DNA of 64,000 nt from assembly GCF_004354915.1 (NCBI RefSeq), contig NZ_SMSI01000003.1, forward strand, positions 187,501 to 251,500, written 5' to 3'. Below, piece after piece: positions 33,942 through 43,009 of this stretch. The notes under the pieces are model-generated. The model saw only the letters and a list, made by a program, of their open reading frames with translations, was not told the DNA's origin and did not search any database. The first letter of the stretch is position 1. The number at the start of each line of letters is the position of its first letter. Position numbers and translations under genes: made by a program. The DNA comes from Pseudohoeflea suaedae. GTDB taxonomy: Bacteria; Pseudomonadota; Alphaproteobacteria; Rhizobiales; Rhizobiaceae.

Positions 33942-35444
33942 TCAGTCCGCGACGGCCCTGAGGCCACCGAGGGCTGCCTCGCTGCCTGCCTTGAACCGGG
34001 CAAAGCCTGCATCATAGGCATCCCTGGTGCCCGGTGAAGGCACGTAGCTGTGCTTGAGTTCGAAGGTCTTGTCGCAAGCCTCGTCAAGCGAGGCGAAGTC
34101 GCCGACGGCGACCGCTGCGCAGAGCGCCGCGCCCTTGGCGCCGAACTGCGTGCCTTCCGGCACCTCCACCGGGGCGCCGGTGACATCGGCAATCATTTGC
34201 GACCAGAACGGGCTGCGTGCGCCGCCACCGACGAGGCGGATGGACGATTTCACGCCGCCGACGGCCTCGAAACAGTCGCGGATTGCGTAAGCCAGTCCCT
34301 CGTAGATCGAGCGCACCATGTCGGCACGCGTGTGGTGCGGTGCCAGTCCGTTGAAGCTCGCCCGCGCTTTCGGCTCGATCCGCGGCGCAATGACCCCGGA
34401 CGCCGAAAGATAGGGAACGAAGCTCACGCCGTTGGCACCCGGCGAGCTTGTCTCCGCCAAGGCGCCGAGCCGCTCATAGGGCGCTGCGGCTGACGCGATG
34501 TCGGGGCAAAGTGCTTCCAGGCACCAGTCCAGTACGGTGGTTCCGGCAACATTGACCATCGATTTCATCCAGCGCCGGCCCGGCACGATAAACAGAAGTC
34601 CGAGGTCGCGGGGTTCATACATCGCGCGATCGAAAAGCACGCCGTTGAGGCAGGTCGTGCCGAGCACGCTCACCGCCTGCCCGGGTTTGTGCGCGCCGGC
34701 GCCCAGCACGCAGGCGCTTGTGTCACCGGTGCCGATGGCGACCGGCGTGCCCGGCTTGAGCCCCGTTGCCTCCGCCGCGTCGTCGGTCACGGCGCCGGCC
34801 AGTGTTTCGCCGCGGGCGACGGGAGAGAGAAGGTGGACATACTCCCCGATGCCGAGATGCTTGGCCTGGTCGGGATGGAAGTCACGCGTCACCGCCGAGC
34901 CCGGCGCCATGGCGGCTTCGGACTCGTCGGTGGCGATCGCGCCGGTCAGCCGGTAGCGGATAAAATCCTTGGCTGTGAGGATGTGGCGGGCCTGCGCGAG
35001 GACATGTGGTTCGTGGCGGGCAAGCCAGGCGATGACGGGCAGGGTGCAGCCGAGCTGCATCACCGAGCCGGAATGCGCGAAGACGGACGAGATCAGGTCC
35101 GGATTTTCGGCAAGAAGCTCGTCGACGAGGTCTTGCGCGCGCGCGTCGTTCCAGAGGATCGGCGGGCGCAGCAGCTTGTCGTTCTCATCGAGCGGCCAGG
35201 CGCCGACCATGACGCCGGTCACGCCGATCGCCTTGATCCGGGCCGGATCGAGCGCGGCTTCCTCGAGAAGCTGACGGATGACCCGGATCGTGGTGTGCCA
35301 GGTCGCCTCGCCGTCGAGTTCGGACCATCCGAGCGGGGCTTCGAGCAGCGACATGCGCTCGCTTGCTTCCGCCTTCTGGCGGCCGTCTGTGTCGAAGAGT
35401 GCCGCCTTGATGACGGAGGTGCCGATGTCGATTCCGAGATACAT
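33942..35444 (-). CDS. FGGY-family carbohydrate kinase
   Basis: 500 residues. N-terminal ATPase motif MYLGIDIGTSVIKAALFDTDG, the substrate region PPILWNDARAQDL, and the FGGY-type C-terminal motif IRLVGGGARSPFWSQMIADVTGAPV. Family members phosphorylate ketopentoses, pentitols or tetritols. This kinase is distinct from the xylulokinase encoded at 61144. The stop is 25 bp from the end of the convergent UTRA regulator. Upstream there is no clear Shine-Dalgarno, and the 22-bp operator ends only 15 bp before the ATG, so translation from a very short or leaderless mRNA is possible. Substrate unknown. Confidence 0.88.
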   Translation of the reverse strand: MYLGIDIGTSVIKAALFDTDGRQKAEASERMSLLEAPLGWSELDGEATWHTTIRVIRQLLEEAALDPARIKAIGVTGVMVGAWPLDENDKLLRPPILWNDARAQDLVDELLAENPDLISSVFAHSGSVMQLGCTLPVIAWLARHEPHVLAQARHILTAKDFIRYRLTGAIATDESEAAMAPGSAVTRDFHPDQAKHLGIGEYVHLLSPVARGETLAGAVTDDAAEATGLKPGTPVAIGTGDTSACVLGAGAHKPGQAVSVLGTTCLNGVLFDRAMYEPRDLGLLFIVPGRRWMKSMVNVAGTTVLDWCLEALCPDIASAAAPYERLGALAETSSPGANGVSFVPYLSASGVIAPRIEPKARASFNGLAPHHTRADMVRSIYEGLAYAIRDCFEAVGGVKSSIRLVGGGARSPFWSQMIADVTGAPVEVPEGTQFGAKGAALCAAVAVGDFASLDEACDKTFELKHSYVPSPGTRDAYDAGFARFKAGSEAALGGLRAVAD

Positions 35445-35458
35445 GGGCGCCAATATGG

Positions 35459-35480
35459 CTTGTCTATATAGGTAGTCAAG
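35459..35480 (-). promoter_or_regulatory. Operator of the second GntR-type regulon, before the FGGY kinase gene
   Basis: On the minus strand, CTTGACTACCTA followed by TATAGACAAG; 16 of 22 positions match the copy at 26748, with CTTGACTAC and ACAAG fully conserved at the ends. TTGACT at its 5' side may be the -35 box, with ATATTG 17 bp on. It ties the kinase to the regulon of the importer and hydrolases across the regulator gene. Confidence 0.6.
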
Positions 35481-35502
35481 TGGCTGCGGACAGTGCTGCC
35501 GC

Positions 35503-37101
35503 CTACGTCCCCTCGGGGGCGTAGCTGAAACGGGTGAAGTCCGCTGTGCGCGCCAGGCCCGTCGTGTCGAAGGCGAGCATGCCGACGAAGGCGCCGGTGA
35601 ACGAACCATGTTCGCCGCGGCCTCCTTCATCCGAGATGACGGCGGCGTTGAGCGGCGGGCCGAGCGGCTGCCAGTCGTTTCCGCTCTGACGGTAGAAGAA
35701 ACGCTGTTCGGCGCCTTTCACCTCGACGGCAAGGTCCACGGGGCCGCCTTCGATGGCGATCACCTCGCCGGGAAATTCCAGCCGGCCATCGGGCCAGTCG
35801 CCGGGACAGGAGAGGATGCGCAGGCATCGGCCCAGATCCTCGCGCCATGACACGCAGGCAAAGTGGAACTTGTGGCGGTTATAATAGGTCGTCAGTCCCG
35901 CGGCCTGCTGATAGGTGTCCGGATCGAAATCCGTGACCGTGGTTTCGGCCCGATAGGACAGATGCTCCTGTCGGCGGGCGACGAGCGATTGTTCGTACCA
36001 GCTTCCCACGCTTTCACGGCCGACAAGGCGAAGCGACCTGCCCGTCAGCGAGAAGAGCCGCTCCGGATAGGGGGTGCGCAGCCACTGGAACTCCCGGGGC
36101 AGCTCCGAGCCGGTGAAGTCGCGGTCCACCCGCTGCGGCGGGCGTGGGCTCGCATTGACCGGCGAGGGCACGTCGAGCGAGGGGAGCGGCGCATTCTCGG
36201 CGAGATAGAGCCAGCCGTCATCGCGCCATTCGCATTTCTGGATCGCGCTTTCGCGGCCAAGCGGCGAGTAATGGCCCGGCAGCGGGCGCGAGCAGAGATG
36301 GGTGTGATAGACCTCGCCCTCCGGCGTCTCGACGATCTGGCCATGGCCGGCGCGCTGGAGCGGATTGTCCGGCGCGTCCTTCGCGGTAATCAGATGTGTG
36401 TCCGGATGCATCTCGTAAGGTCCGGTGATCGTGCGCGACCGGGCCATGGTGACCGCGTGGTCGTAGCCGGTGCCGCCCTCGGCCACGGTCATATAGTACC
36501 AGCCGTCGCGTTTATAGAGATGCGGGCCTTCCGTCAGTCCGTGCGGGCTGCCGGCGAAGATCTTTTGCGGCTTGCCGATGAGGCCGGTCTCCTCGGACCA
36601 TTCCTGCAGGAGGATGCCGTCGAAGGCCGGGTGCTTTGGCGCGCCGCCGACGGAGTCCGAAATGTGGTTCCATTGCAGGACGAGATACCATTTGCGTCCG
36701 TCGTCATCGTGAAAGAGCGACGGGTCGAAACCGTGCGAACTCACATGAACCGGATCGCTCCACGGCCCGTCGATCGAAGGGGCGGTCACGATGTAGTTGT
36801 GGGCGTCCTTGAAGTTGCCGTCGAGCCGTTTGACGTCGGTATAGACCAGCCAGAACTTTCCGTCGGCATGGCTGAGGCATGGCGCCCAGATGCCGCCCGA
36901 ATCCGGGTTCCCGCGCATGTCGAGCTGACTTGCCCGGTCGAGTGGCCGGCAAGCGAGATCCCAGTTCACCAGATCGCGCGAGCGGTGGATCTGCACGCCG
37001 GGATACCATTCGAAGGTGGAGGTGGCGATGAAATAGTCGTCGCCTGCACGGCAGATGGAGGGATCGGGATTGAAGCCCGGGAGGATCGGGTTCCGGATCA
37101 T
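35503..37101 (-). CDS. Glycoside hydrolase family 43 protein (beta-xylosidase-like)
   Basis: 532 residues. N-terminal five-blade beta-propeller with IRNPILPGFNPDPSICRAGDDYF (catalytic base Asp in NPDPS, residue 13), GIWAPCLSHADGKFWLVYT, pKa-modulating Asp in HGFDPSLFHDDDG and the general acid Glu in GLTEGPHLY. The C-terminal beta-sandwich (REFQWLRTPYPERLFSL onwards) is typical of xylan 1,4-beta-xylosidases. No signal peptide, so it acts on imported xylo- or arabino-oligosaccharides in the cytoplasm. Last gene of the LacI-controlled sugar operon; 7 bp after the aldo-keto reductase. Confidence 0.92.
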   Translation of the reverse strand: MIRNPILPGFNPDPSICRAGDDYFIATSTFEWYPGVQIHRSRDLVNWDLACRPLDRASQLDMRGNPDSGGIWAPCLSHADGKFWLVYTDVKRLDGNFKDAHNYIVTAPSIDGPWSDPVHVSSHGFDPSLFHDDDGRKWYLVLQWNHISDSVGGAPKHPAFDGILLQEWSEETGLIGKPQKIFAGSPHGLTEGPHLYKRDGWYYMTVAEGGTGYDHAVTMARSRTITGPYEMHPDTHLITAKDAPDNPLQRAGHGQIVETPEGEVYHTHLCSRPLPGHYSPLGRESAIQKCEWRDDGWLYLAENAPLPSLDVPSPVNASPRPPQRVDRDFTGSELPREFQWLRTPYPERLFSLTGRSLRLVGRESVGSWYEQSLVARRQEHLSYRAETTVTDFDPDTYQQAAGLTTYYNRHKFHFACVSWREDLGRCLRILSCPGDWPDGRLEFPGEVIAIEGGPVDLAVEVKGAEQRFFYRQSGNDWQPLGPPLNAAVISDEGGRGEHGSFTGAFVGMLAFDTTGLARTADFTRFSYAPEGT

Positions 37102-37108
37102 TTGCGGC

Positions 37109-38158
37109 TCATTTGCGGCTGGGGCCTTTGCGTTCTGCAGAGGCCGCCCAGAGGTTGATGTCGGCCTCGCGGGTGGTCCGGCGGATTTCCTCGAGTTCGG
37201 TCTCGGTGAAGTCGAGGTTGTCGATGGCAGCCACGCAATCGCGGATCTGCTCGGGACGTGAGGCTCCGATGAGGGCGGTCGTCACCCGTCCGTTGCGCAA
37301 TACCCAGGCGAGGGCGAGCTGGGCGAGTGTCTGGCCGCGGCGTCCGGCGATCTCGTTGAGGGCGCGGATGGTGGCGAGATTTTCCTCGCTGAGGAAATCC
37401 GTCCTGAGCGACTTGCCCTGGTTTGCGCGGCTGTCTTCGGGAATGCCGTCGAGATACTTGTCGGTCAGCATGCCCTGGGCCAGTGGCGAAAAGGCAATCG
37501 AGCCGATGCCGAGTTCATCGAGCGTGTCGAGCAGCCCGTCATCCTCGACCCAGCGATTGATCATCGAGTAGCTCGGCTGATGGATGAGGCACGGCGTGCC
37601 AAGCTCCCTGAGGATCGCGGCGGCTTCGCGGGTGCGCTGCGAATTGTAGGAGGAGATGCCGACATAAAGCGCGCGGCCCGACCGGACGATCTGGTCGAGC
37701 GCCATCATCGTTTCCTCGAGCGGCGTGTCCGGATCGAAGCGGTGGGAATAGAAGATGTCGACATAGTCGAGACCCATCCGCTTCAGGGACTGGTCGCAGG
37801 AGGAAATCAGGTACTTCCGGCTTCCCCATTCGCCGTAGGGCCCCGGCCACATTTCGTAGCCGGCCTTCGAGGAGATGATCATCTCCTCGCGATAGGGCGC
37901 GAAATCGCTGCGCAGCATATCGCCGAAGGCGCTTTCAGCGGCACCCGGCTTCGGCCCGTAATTGTTGGCGAGATCGAAATGGGTGATGCCGAGATCGAAG
38001 GCCGTGCGGGCGAGGGCCAGTTTGGTTTCGTGCGGTGTGTCGTCGCCGAAATTGTGCCAGAGGCCAAGCGAAATCGCCGGCAGCTTCAGGCCCGACCGCC
38101 CGCAACGGCGGTAGGGCATTTTCTCGTAGCGGTTTTCGGCAGCGGTCCAGGGCATCAT
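37109..38158 (-). CDS. Aldo/keto reductase (YghZ/L-glyceraldehyde 3-phosphate reductase-like)
   Basis: 349 residues. AKR barrel with MPYRRCGRSGLKLPAISLGLWHNFGD, catalytic Asp/Tyr in THFDLANNYGP, the catalytic Lys in MIISSKAGYEMWPGPYGEWGSRKYL and His in DIFYSHRFDPDTPLEET. The GPYG.WGSRKYL segment is characteristic of the YghZ branch, which reduces small aldehydes with NADPH. The start ATG at 38158 overlaps the oxidoreductase stop (ATGA). In this operon it may reduce a sugar aldehyde; the natural substrate is unclear. Confidence 0.9.
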   Translation of the reverse strand: MMPWTAAENRYEKMPYRRCGRSGLKLPAISLGLWHNFGDDTPHETKLALARTAFDLGITHFDLANNYGPKPGAAESAFGDMLRSDFAPYREEMIISSKAGYEMWPGPYGEWGSRKYLISSCDQSLKRMGLDYVDIFYSHRFDPDTPLEETMMALDQIVRSGRALYVGISSYNSQRTREAAAILRELGTPCLIHQPSYSMINRWVEDDGLLDTLDELGIGSIAFSPLAQGMLTDKYLDGIPEDSRANQGKSLRTDFLSEENLATIRALNEIAGRRGQTLAQLALAWVLRNGRVTTALIGASRPEQIRDCVAAIDNLDFTETELEEIRRTTREADINLWAASAERKGPSRK

Positions 38159-39276
38159 ACGAGCAGAGCCTTCGCTGCATCGGGATCGAGGGCCGCGGGA
38201 CGGGCGCAGCTCGTGGAGAGCTCGATGAACTCACCCTTCTCGCCGGATTCGAGGATTGCCGTCATCACATCGACGACGTGCAGCGCGAATTCGAGCGAGC
38301 AGCGATGCGGGCGGTCTTCCAGAATGGCGACACCCATATCGGCGAGCCCGGCGGTCCGGTAATTGGCGAAGGTGCGGTCGTTGGCCCGGCTGAAGGGGTG
38401 ATCCCATTTCTCCGGAATGTTGACGAAGCCGGACTGTCTGGTCATCCGCACCTCACCGCCGAAGAAGTTCGGATCGGGTACGTGCAGCGTGCCTTCGCGG
38501 CCGTAAAGCTCCATGTTGGAATGGCCGTGCTGCCAGACGTCCCAGCTCGCGCAATAGGTGATCTGGGCGCCTGACTGGAACTGCAGAACCGCGTGGATGG
38601 TGGTCGGGGTCTCGACCTTGATCTTCTCGCCGTTTCGCGGCTGGGAGGTGATGGTGCGTTCTTCCGAACCCTTCGAGCTCATGGCGGCCACGCGTTTGAC
38701 CGGTCCCAGAAGCTGGACAAGGTTGGAGATATAATAGGGGCCGAGATCGAGGATCGGGCCGCCGCCGGGCTGGAAGAAGAAGTCCGGGTTCGGATGCCAC
38801 ATCTCCATGCCCGGGCTCTGCACGAAGCAGGTGCCGGAGGTGATTGCGCCGACAGCCTCGCTGTCGACGAGCTTCCGGGCGAGCTGGTGGGCCCCGCCCA
38901 TGAACGTGTCCGGCGCCGAGCCGATGCGCAGGTTCTTCGCCTCGGCGATCTTCGCCAGCTCCTTGCCTTCCGCGACGCTGAGCACGAAGGGCTTTTCCGA
39001 ATAGACGTGCTTGCCTGCCTGAAGGATCTTCTTCGATACCTCGAAATGCGCGGCGGGAATGGTGAGATTGACGATGATGTCGATATCGCCTGCCGCCAGG
39101 ATGTCGTCGACCGTCATCGCCTTGAGGCCGAATTCCGCGGCACGGGCCTTGGCGGCGTCCGCATCGAGGTCGGCGCAGGCGCGGATTTCGATGCCCCGGA
39201 AAAGGGGCGCGAGGCGCATATAGGCGGCGGAGATGTTGCCGCATCCGATAATGCCGATTCCAAGTGATTTAGCCAT
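38155..39276 (-). CDS. Gfo/Idh/MocA family oxidoreductase
   Basis: 373 residues. N-terminal Rossmann motif IGIIGCGNISAAYMR, DIIVNLTIPAAHFEVSKKIL and the EKP motif HVYSEKPFVLSV that holds the catalytic Lys; the C-terminal domain opens with GPYYISNLVQLLGPV. The family oxidises or reduces sugars and polyols with NAD(P). It sits between an isomerase/epimerase-like gene and an aldo-keto reductase, the usual setting for a sugar or inositol-like oxidation step. Substrate not predictable. Confidence 0.91.
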   Translation of the reverse strand: MAKSLGIGIIGCGNISAAYMRLAPLFRGIEIRACADLDADAAKARAAEFGLKAMTVDDILAAGDIDIIVNLTIPAAHFEVSKKILQAGKHVYSEKPFVLSVAEGKELAKIAEAKNLRIGSAPDTFMGGAHQLARKLVDSEAVGAITSGTCFVQSPGMEMWHPNPDFFFQPGGGPILDLGPYYISNLVQLLGPVKRVAAMSSKGSEERTITSQPRNGEKIKVETPTTIHAVLQFQSGAQITYCASWDVWQHGHSNMELYGREGTLHVPDPNFFGGEVRMTRQSGFVNIPEKWDHPFSRANDRTFANYRTAGLADMGVAILEDRPHRCSLEFALHVVDVMTAILESGEKGEFIELSTSCARPAALDPDAAKALLV

Positions 39277-39286
39277 GTTATGCGTC

Positions 39287-40039
39287 TCAGAATGTCTTGA
39301 AGGTTTCGATGGAACGGGTGGCGAAGCGCTTCACGTCGGCGGGCTTGTCGTGCTCCATGACGAAGAGATCGACGCCGGCCTTCACGAGAGCCTGGTGGAT
39401 GGTTTTCCAGTGCATCGTGCCGTGCCCGACATCGGCCCAGCCATCTTCGTCGGTGTTCTCGCCCTCGGGCGCGATGTCCTTGACGTGAGCGGTGGTGATG
39501 CGGTCCGCATAGCGCTCGATCCAGCCGATGGGGTTTTGCCCGCCGCGCACGATCCATGCGATATCGGCTTCCCACTCGATGTTCGGCGCCGTGTCGAGGA
39601 TGATGTCCATCGGCAGGCCGCCATCGGCAAGCGTGGCGAATTCGAAATCGTGATTGTGCCAGCCGAAACGCAGCCCTGCATCGCGGACCTTTTCGCCGAC
39701 TTCTTCCAGCCGCTTGCCGACCTCGCGCCAGCCATGGGCATCGGCCTTGCGCTGTTCAGGCGGCAGGGCCGGGCAGAACAGTCGCTCGATGCCGAGCGTC
39801 TTTGCGATATCGAGGACTTTCGGCATGTCGTTCTCGAAGGCGTCGAGCGGGAAGATGTGCCCGGAGGGCATCTTCAGTCCGTGCTTGTCGAGAAGCGCGC
39901 GGAAGGCGGCAGGGTCATCGTAATTGCCGCCAAAGCCCTCGACCTGGGTGTAGCCGAGATTGGCGAGCATCTCGATCACCTCCGGCCAGGGGGTGAACTC
40001 GCGTGCGGAATAAAGCTGGAACGATACATCCATGGTCAC
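39287..40039 (-). CDS. Sugar phosphate isomerase/epimerase (xylose-isomerase-like TIM barrel)
   Basis: 250 residues. MDVSFQLYSAREFTPWPEVIEMLANLGYTQVEGFGG, LRFGWHNHDFEF, DTAPNIEWEADIAWIVRGG and the metal-site HVKDIAPEGE, VGHGTMHW and MEHDKP match the AP-endonuclease-2/xylose-isomerase-like family common beside Gfo/Idh enzymes. The GTG at 40039 is preferred over the ATG at 40033 since AAGGA lies six bases upstream. It likely acts on a sugar or keto-sugar made by the neighbouring oxidoreductase. Confidence 0.89.
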   Translation of the reverse strand: MTMDVSFQLYSAREFTPWPEVIEMLANLGYTQVEGFGGNYDDPAAFRALLDKHGLKMPSGHIFPLDAFENDMPKVLDIAKTLGIERLFCPALPPEQRKADAHGWREVGKRLEEVGEKVRDAGLRFGWHNHDFEFATLADGGLPMDIILDTAPNIEWEADIAWIVRGGQNPIGWIERYADRITTAHVKDIAPEGENTDEDGWADVGHGTMHWKTIHQALVKAGVDLFVMEHDKPADVKRFATRSIETFKTF

Positions 40040-40068
40040 ATACTGTCCTTGGCAGTGCAGGGAACGGG

Positions 40069-41148
40069 TCAGATCCGTTCTTCGGTTTTCTCGTCAAAAA
40101 GGTGAGCCCGGGCGGGATCGAAGCCGATCGTCAGCTTGTCGCCGTGTTCGACGGTGGCCTGCCCGTCCATGCGGATCCAGAAGAGCTGTCCCAGCGCCTC
40201 GAGCCGGGCGAGTGTGTCAGAGCCGAGCGGCTCGACAAGATCGACGGTCGCATCGATCGTGACCGGCATGGCATTGGCGGCTTCGCCGCTTGCGACATGT
40301 TCGGGACGGATGCCGAACCAGGCCGGTCCGTCCTTCGCGCCGGCCCCGGTCATTTCATAGCCGTCGAGCGGCATGGTGAGGCCCTCGGTCATGAAGCGCC
40401 GGCCCTCGATGGTGCCCTGGAAGAAGTTCATCGACGGCGAGCCGATGAACTGGGCCACATACTTGTTGACCGGCCGCATGTAGATCTCGTTCGGCGAGGC
40501 GAGCTGCATGATGGAGCCGCCGCGCATGATGGCGATGCGGTCGGCAAGCGTCATGGCCTCGATCTGGTCATGCGTCACATAGATCATCGTATTGTGCAGC
40601 TTCTGGTGAAGCTGCTTGATCTCGACACGAAGATCGGCGCGGAGCTTGGCATCGAGGTTCGAAAGCGGTTCGTCGAAGAGAAAGACGTCGACGTCGCGGA
40701 CCAGGGCGCGACCGATCGCGGCACGCTGGCGCTGGCCGCCGGAGAGCGCCGCGGGCTTGCGCTCGAGCAGCGGCTCGATCTGCAGCACCTGGGCGGCGCG
40801 CCGGACGCGCTCCTCGATCTCGTCCCTGGAGACCCCGGCATTCTTCAGGCCGAAGCTCAGATTGCCCTTGATGGTCATCTGCGGGTAGAGCGCGTAGCTC
40901 TGGAACACCATGCCGATGCCGCGCTCGGAGGGCTGCGCCCAGGTGACGTTGCGTCCGCCGATGAAGATCTGGCCGTCGGACACGTCGAGCAGGCCTGCGA
41001 TGCAGTTGAGAAGCGTCGATTTCCCGCAGCCGGACGAGCCGAGCAGAACAAGAAATTCGCCCTTGCCGATTTCGAGATCAAGGTTCTTGAGGACCTTCAG
41101 CGCTCCGAAGTTGAGCGAGAGGTTACGGATGGAGATACTCGGTTCCAT
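40069..41148 (-). CDS. Sugar ABC transporter ATP-binding protein (MalK/UgpC/MsmK type)
   Basis: 359 residues. Walker A GSSGCGKSTLL, MVFQSYALYPQMTI, signature LSGGQRQRAAIGRAL, Walker B FLFDEPLSNLD and YVTHDQIEAM; the C-terminal OB/TOBE domain includes GIRPEHVASG, as in MalK-type ATPases. It powers the two permeases encoded upstream in the same minus-strand operon. All motifs are intact. Confidence 0.93.
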   Translation of the reverse strand: MEPSISIRNLSLNFGALKVLKNLDLEIGKGEFLVLLGSSGCGKSTLLNCIAGLLDVSDGQIFIGGRNVTWAQPSERGIGMVFQSYALYPQMTIKGNLSFGLKNAGVSRDEIEERVRRAAQVLQIEPLLERKPAALSGGQRQRAAIGRALVRDVDVFLFDEPLSNLDAKLRADLRVEIKQLHQKLHNTMIYVTHDQIEAMTLADRIAIMRGGSIMQLASPNEIYMRPVNKYVAQFIGSPSMNFFQGTIEGRRFMTEGLTMPLDGYEMTGAGAKDGPAWFGIRPEHVASGEAANAMPVTIDATVDLVEPLGSDTLARLEALGQLFWIRMDGQATVEHGDKLTIGFDPARAHLFDEKTEERI

Positions 41149-41158
41149 GAGTTCGCCT

Positions 41159-42091
41159 TCAGCCTTTCACAGCCCCGGCGGCGATGCCGCGGACAAAGAG
41201 TTTTCCTGAGATGAAGTAGATGACGAGCGGCACCAGTCCGGTCAGAAGGGTCGCCGCCATGTTGACGTTATATTCCTTCACGCCCTGTACAGAGTTGACG
41301 ATGTTGTTGAGCTGAACCGTCATCGGATAGGTATCGGGCCGGGTGTAGACGACGCCGAAGAGGAAGTCGTTCCAGATGCCCGTGATCTGGATGATCATGG
41401 CGACCACGAAGATCGGCAGGCTCATCGGCAGCATGATCTTGAAATAGATCGTCCAGAAGCCCGCACCGTCCACACGCGCCGCCTTGAACAGTTCCTCGGG
41501 GATCGAGGTGAAGTAGTTGCGGAAGAGCAGCGTCAGGATCGGCATTCCGAAGACGGTGTGAACGAGAACCAGTCCGCCGAGCGTGCCGTAGATCCCCATC
41601 TCGCGCAGGATGATGACCATCGGATAGAGCATCACCTGATAGGGGATGAAGGCGCCGAAGATCAGGATGGTGAAGAAGACATCGGCGCCCTTGAAGCGCC
41701 AGTTGGCGAGCGCGTAGCCGTTCACGCTGGCAATGACGATCGAGATGATCACCGAGGGGACGGTAATGATCACCGAATTCATGAAGCCGCGCGACAGCCC
41801 GTCGCAATTCAGGCCCGTACACGCCTGGGCCCAGGCTTTCACCCAGGGCTGAAAGGTGATCTCCATGGGCGGCGCGAAGATGTTGCCCAGCCTGATTTCC
41901 GGCATCCCCTTCAGCGAGGTGACGATCATGACGTAAAGCGGCAGTAGGTAGTAGACCGACACGACAATGAGCGTGCCGTAGATGAAGATGTTGCGGCGGG
42001 AGAAGCGGCGGCGCGGCCTGGGTCCGCGGGGACCGCCGTCAGCGCCCGCGCCAACCTCTCCGTGAAGCGTGATTCCGGTAGGATCAACCAC
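41159..42091 (-). CDS. Sugar ABC transporter permease (MalG/GtsC type)
   Basis: 310 residues, six transmembrane helices, the first at IFIYGTLIVVSVYYLLPLYVMIVTSL. EAA loop IPEELFKAARVDGAGFWTIYFKIMLPMSLPIF is typical of MalG-like permeases, and the LNCDGLSRGFMNS insert resembles glucose/mannose transporters. The GTG start at 42091 has GGAGGG seven bases upstream and overlaps the preceding permease gene by 8 bp. Pairs with that MalF-type permease. Confidence 0.91.
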   Translation of the reverse strand: MVDPTGITLHGEVGAGADGGPRGPRPRRRFSRRNIFIYGTLIVVSVYYLLPLYVMIVTSLKGMPEIRLGNIFAPPMEITFQPWVKAWAQACTGLNCDGLSRGFMNSVIITVPSVIISIVIASVNGYALANWRFKGADVFFTILIFGAFIPYQVMLYPMVIILREMGIYGTLGGLVLVHTVFGMPILTLLFRNYFTSIPEELFKAARVDGAGFWTIYFKIMLPMSLPIFVVAMIIQITGIWNDFLFGVVYTRPDTYPMTVQLNNIVNSVQGVKEYNVNMAATLLTGLVPLVIYFISGKLFVRGIAAGAVKG

Positions 42092-42974
42092 GACGTTTCC
42101 CTCCGAATTCGAGATAGGCCCAGGGGATGAGAATGATGGCGACCGTGATCAGCATCATGGTCGAGGCGGCGAAGCCCTGGCCGAGATTCTGCCCGAGGAA
42201 CATCATGTCGTAGACGTATTTGGCGGGCACTTCCGAGGCGATGCCGGGGCCGCCGCCGGTCTGGGCGACCACCAGGTCGTAGACGCGCACCAGGCCCGAG
42301 GCGATGATGACGAGCGTGGTGATGAAGACCGGGCGCATCATCGGAATGACGATGAAGATGTAAGTTTTCCAGGCCGGAATGCCGTCGACGCGAGAGGCCT
42401 TCCATATATCCTCGTCGATGCCGCGCATGCCGGCCAGCATCAGGCACATGATCAGTCCCGTGCCCTGCCAGAGCCCCGCGATCAGGATGCCGTAGATGAC
42501 GATGTCGGCATTGTAGAGCGGGTCGAAATCGAAGCTCTCCCAGCCAAGTGCGCGAACGACTTTCGGGATGCCGAGGTCGGGATTGAGCAGCCACTGCCAG
42601 ACAAGGCCGGTCACGATGAAGGACAGGGCGTAGGGGTAGAGCATGATCGAGCGGAACGTGTTCTCGAAACGGATCTTCTGGTCGAGAAGAGCCGCGAGAA
42701 CGAAGCCGATCACCAGCGAGAAGACCATCGAGAGAATTCCGTAGATCAGGAGGTTCTCGATCGAAATCAGCCAGCGATTGGTGTTCCAGAGCCGCTCATA
42801 CTGGTCGAAGCCGACCCATTTTTCGCGAGGCAGCAGCTTCGAGTTGGTGAATGAATACACGATGGTCCAGATCGTGCCGCCGAAGAAGACGACCATGGCC
42901 GTCAGGATCATCGGTACGGATGCGATCTTGGCATTGAGATTGCGGAACAGCTGGTTCGGACGTTTGGATGACAT
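42084..42974 (-). CDS. Sugar ABC transporter permease (MalF/GtsB type)
   Basis: 296 residues. First helix IASVPMILTAMVVFFGGTIWTIVYSF, then the usual periplasmic segment and five more helices; EAA loop IDEDIWKASRVDGIPAWKTYIFIVIPMMRPVF. The ATG at 42974 has GAGG six bases upstream; the in-frame ATG at 42986 has GGGGA with no spacing and is less likely. Cognate of the following MalG-type permease. Confidence 0.9.
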   Translation of the reverse strand: MSSKRPNQLFRNLNAKIASVPMILTAMVVFFGGTIWTIVYSFTNSKLLPREKWVGFDQYERLWNTNRWLISIENLLIYGILSMVFSLVIGFVLAALLDQKIRFENTFRSIMLYPYALSFIVTGLVWQWLLNPDLGIPKVVRALGWESFDFDPLYNADIVIYGILIAGLWQGTGLIMCLMLAGMRGIDEDIWKASRVDGIPAWKTYIFIVIPMMRPVFITTLVIIASGLVRVYDLVVAQTGGGPGIASEVPAKYVYDMMFLGQNLGQGFAASTMMLITVAIILIPWAYLEFGGKRRG

Positions 42975-43009
42975 CCCGGGCCTCATTCCCCGTAATCAGG
43001 CACTTTTGA

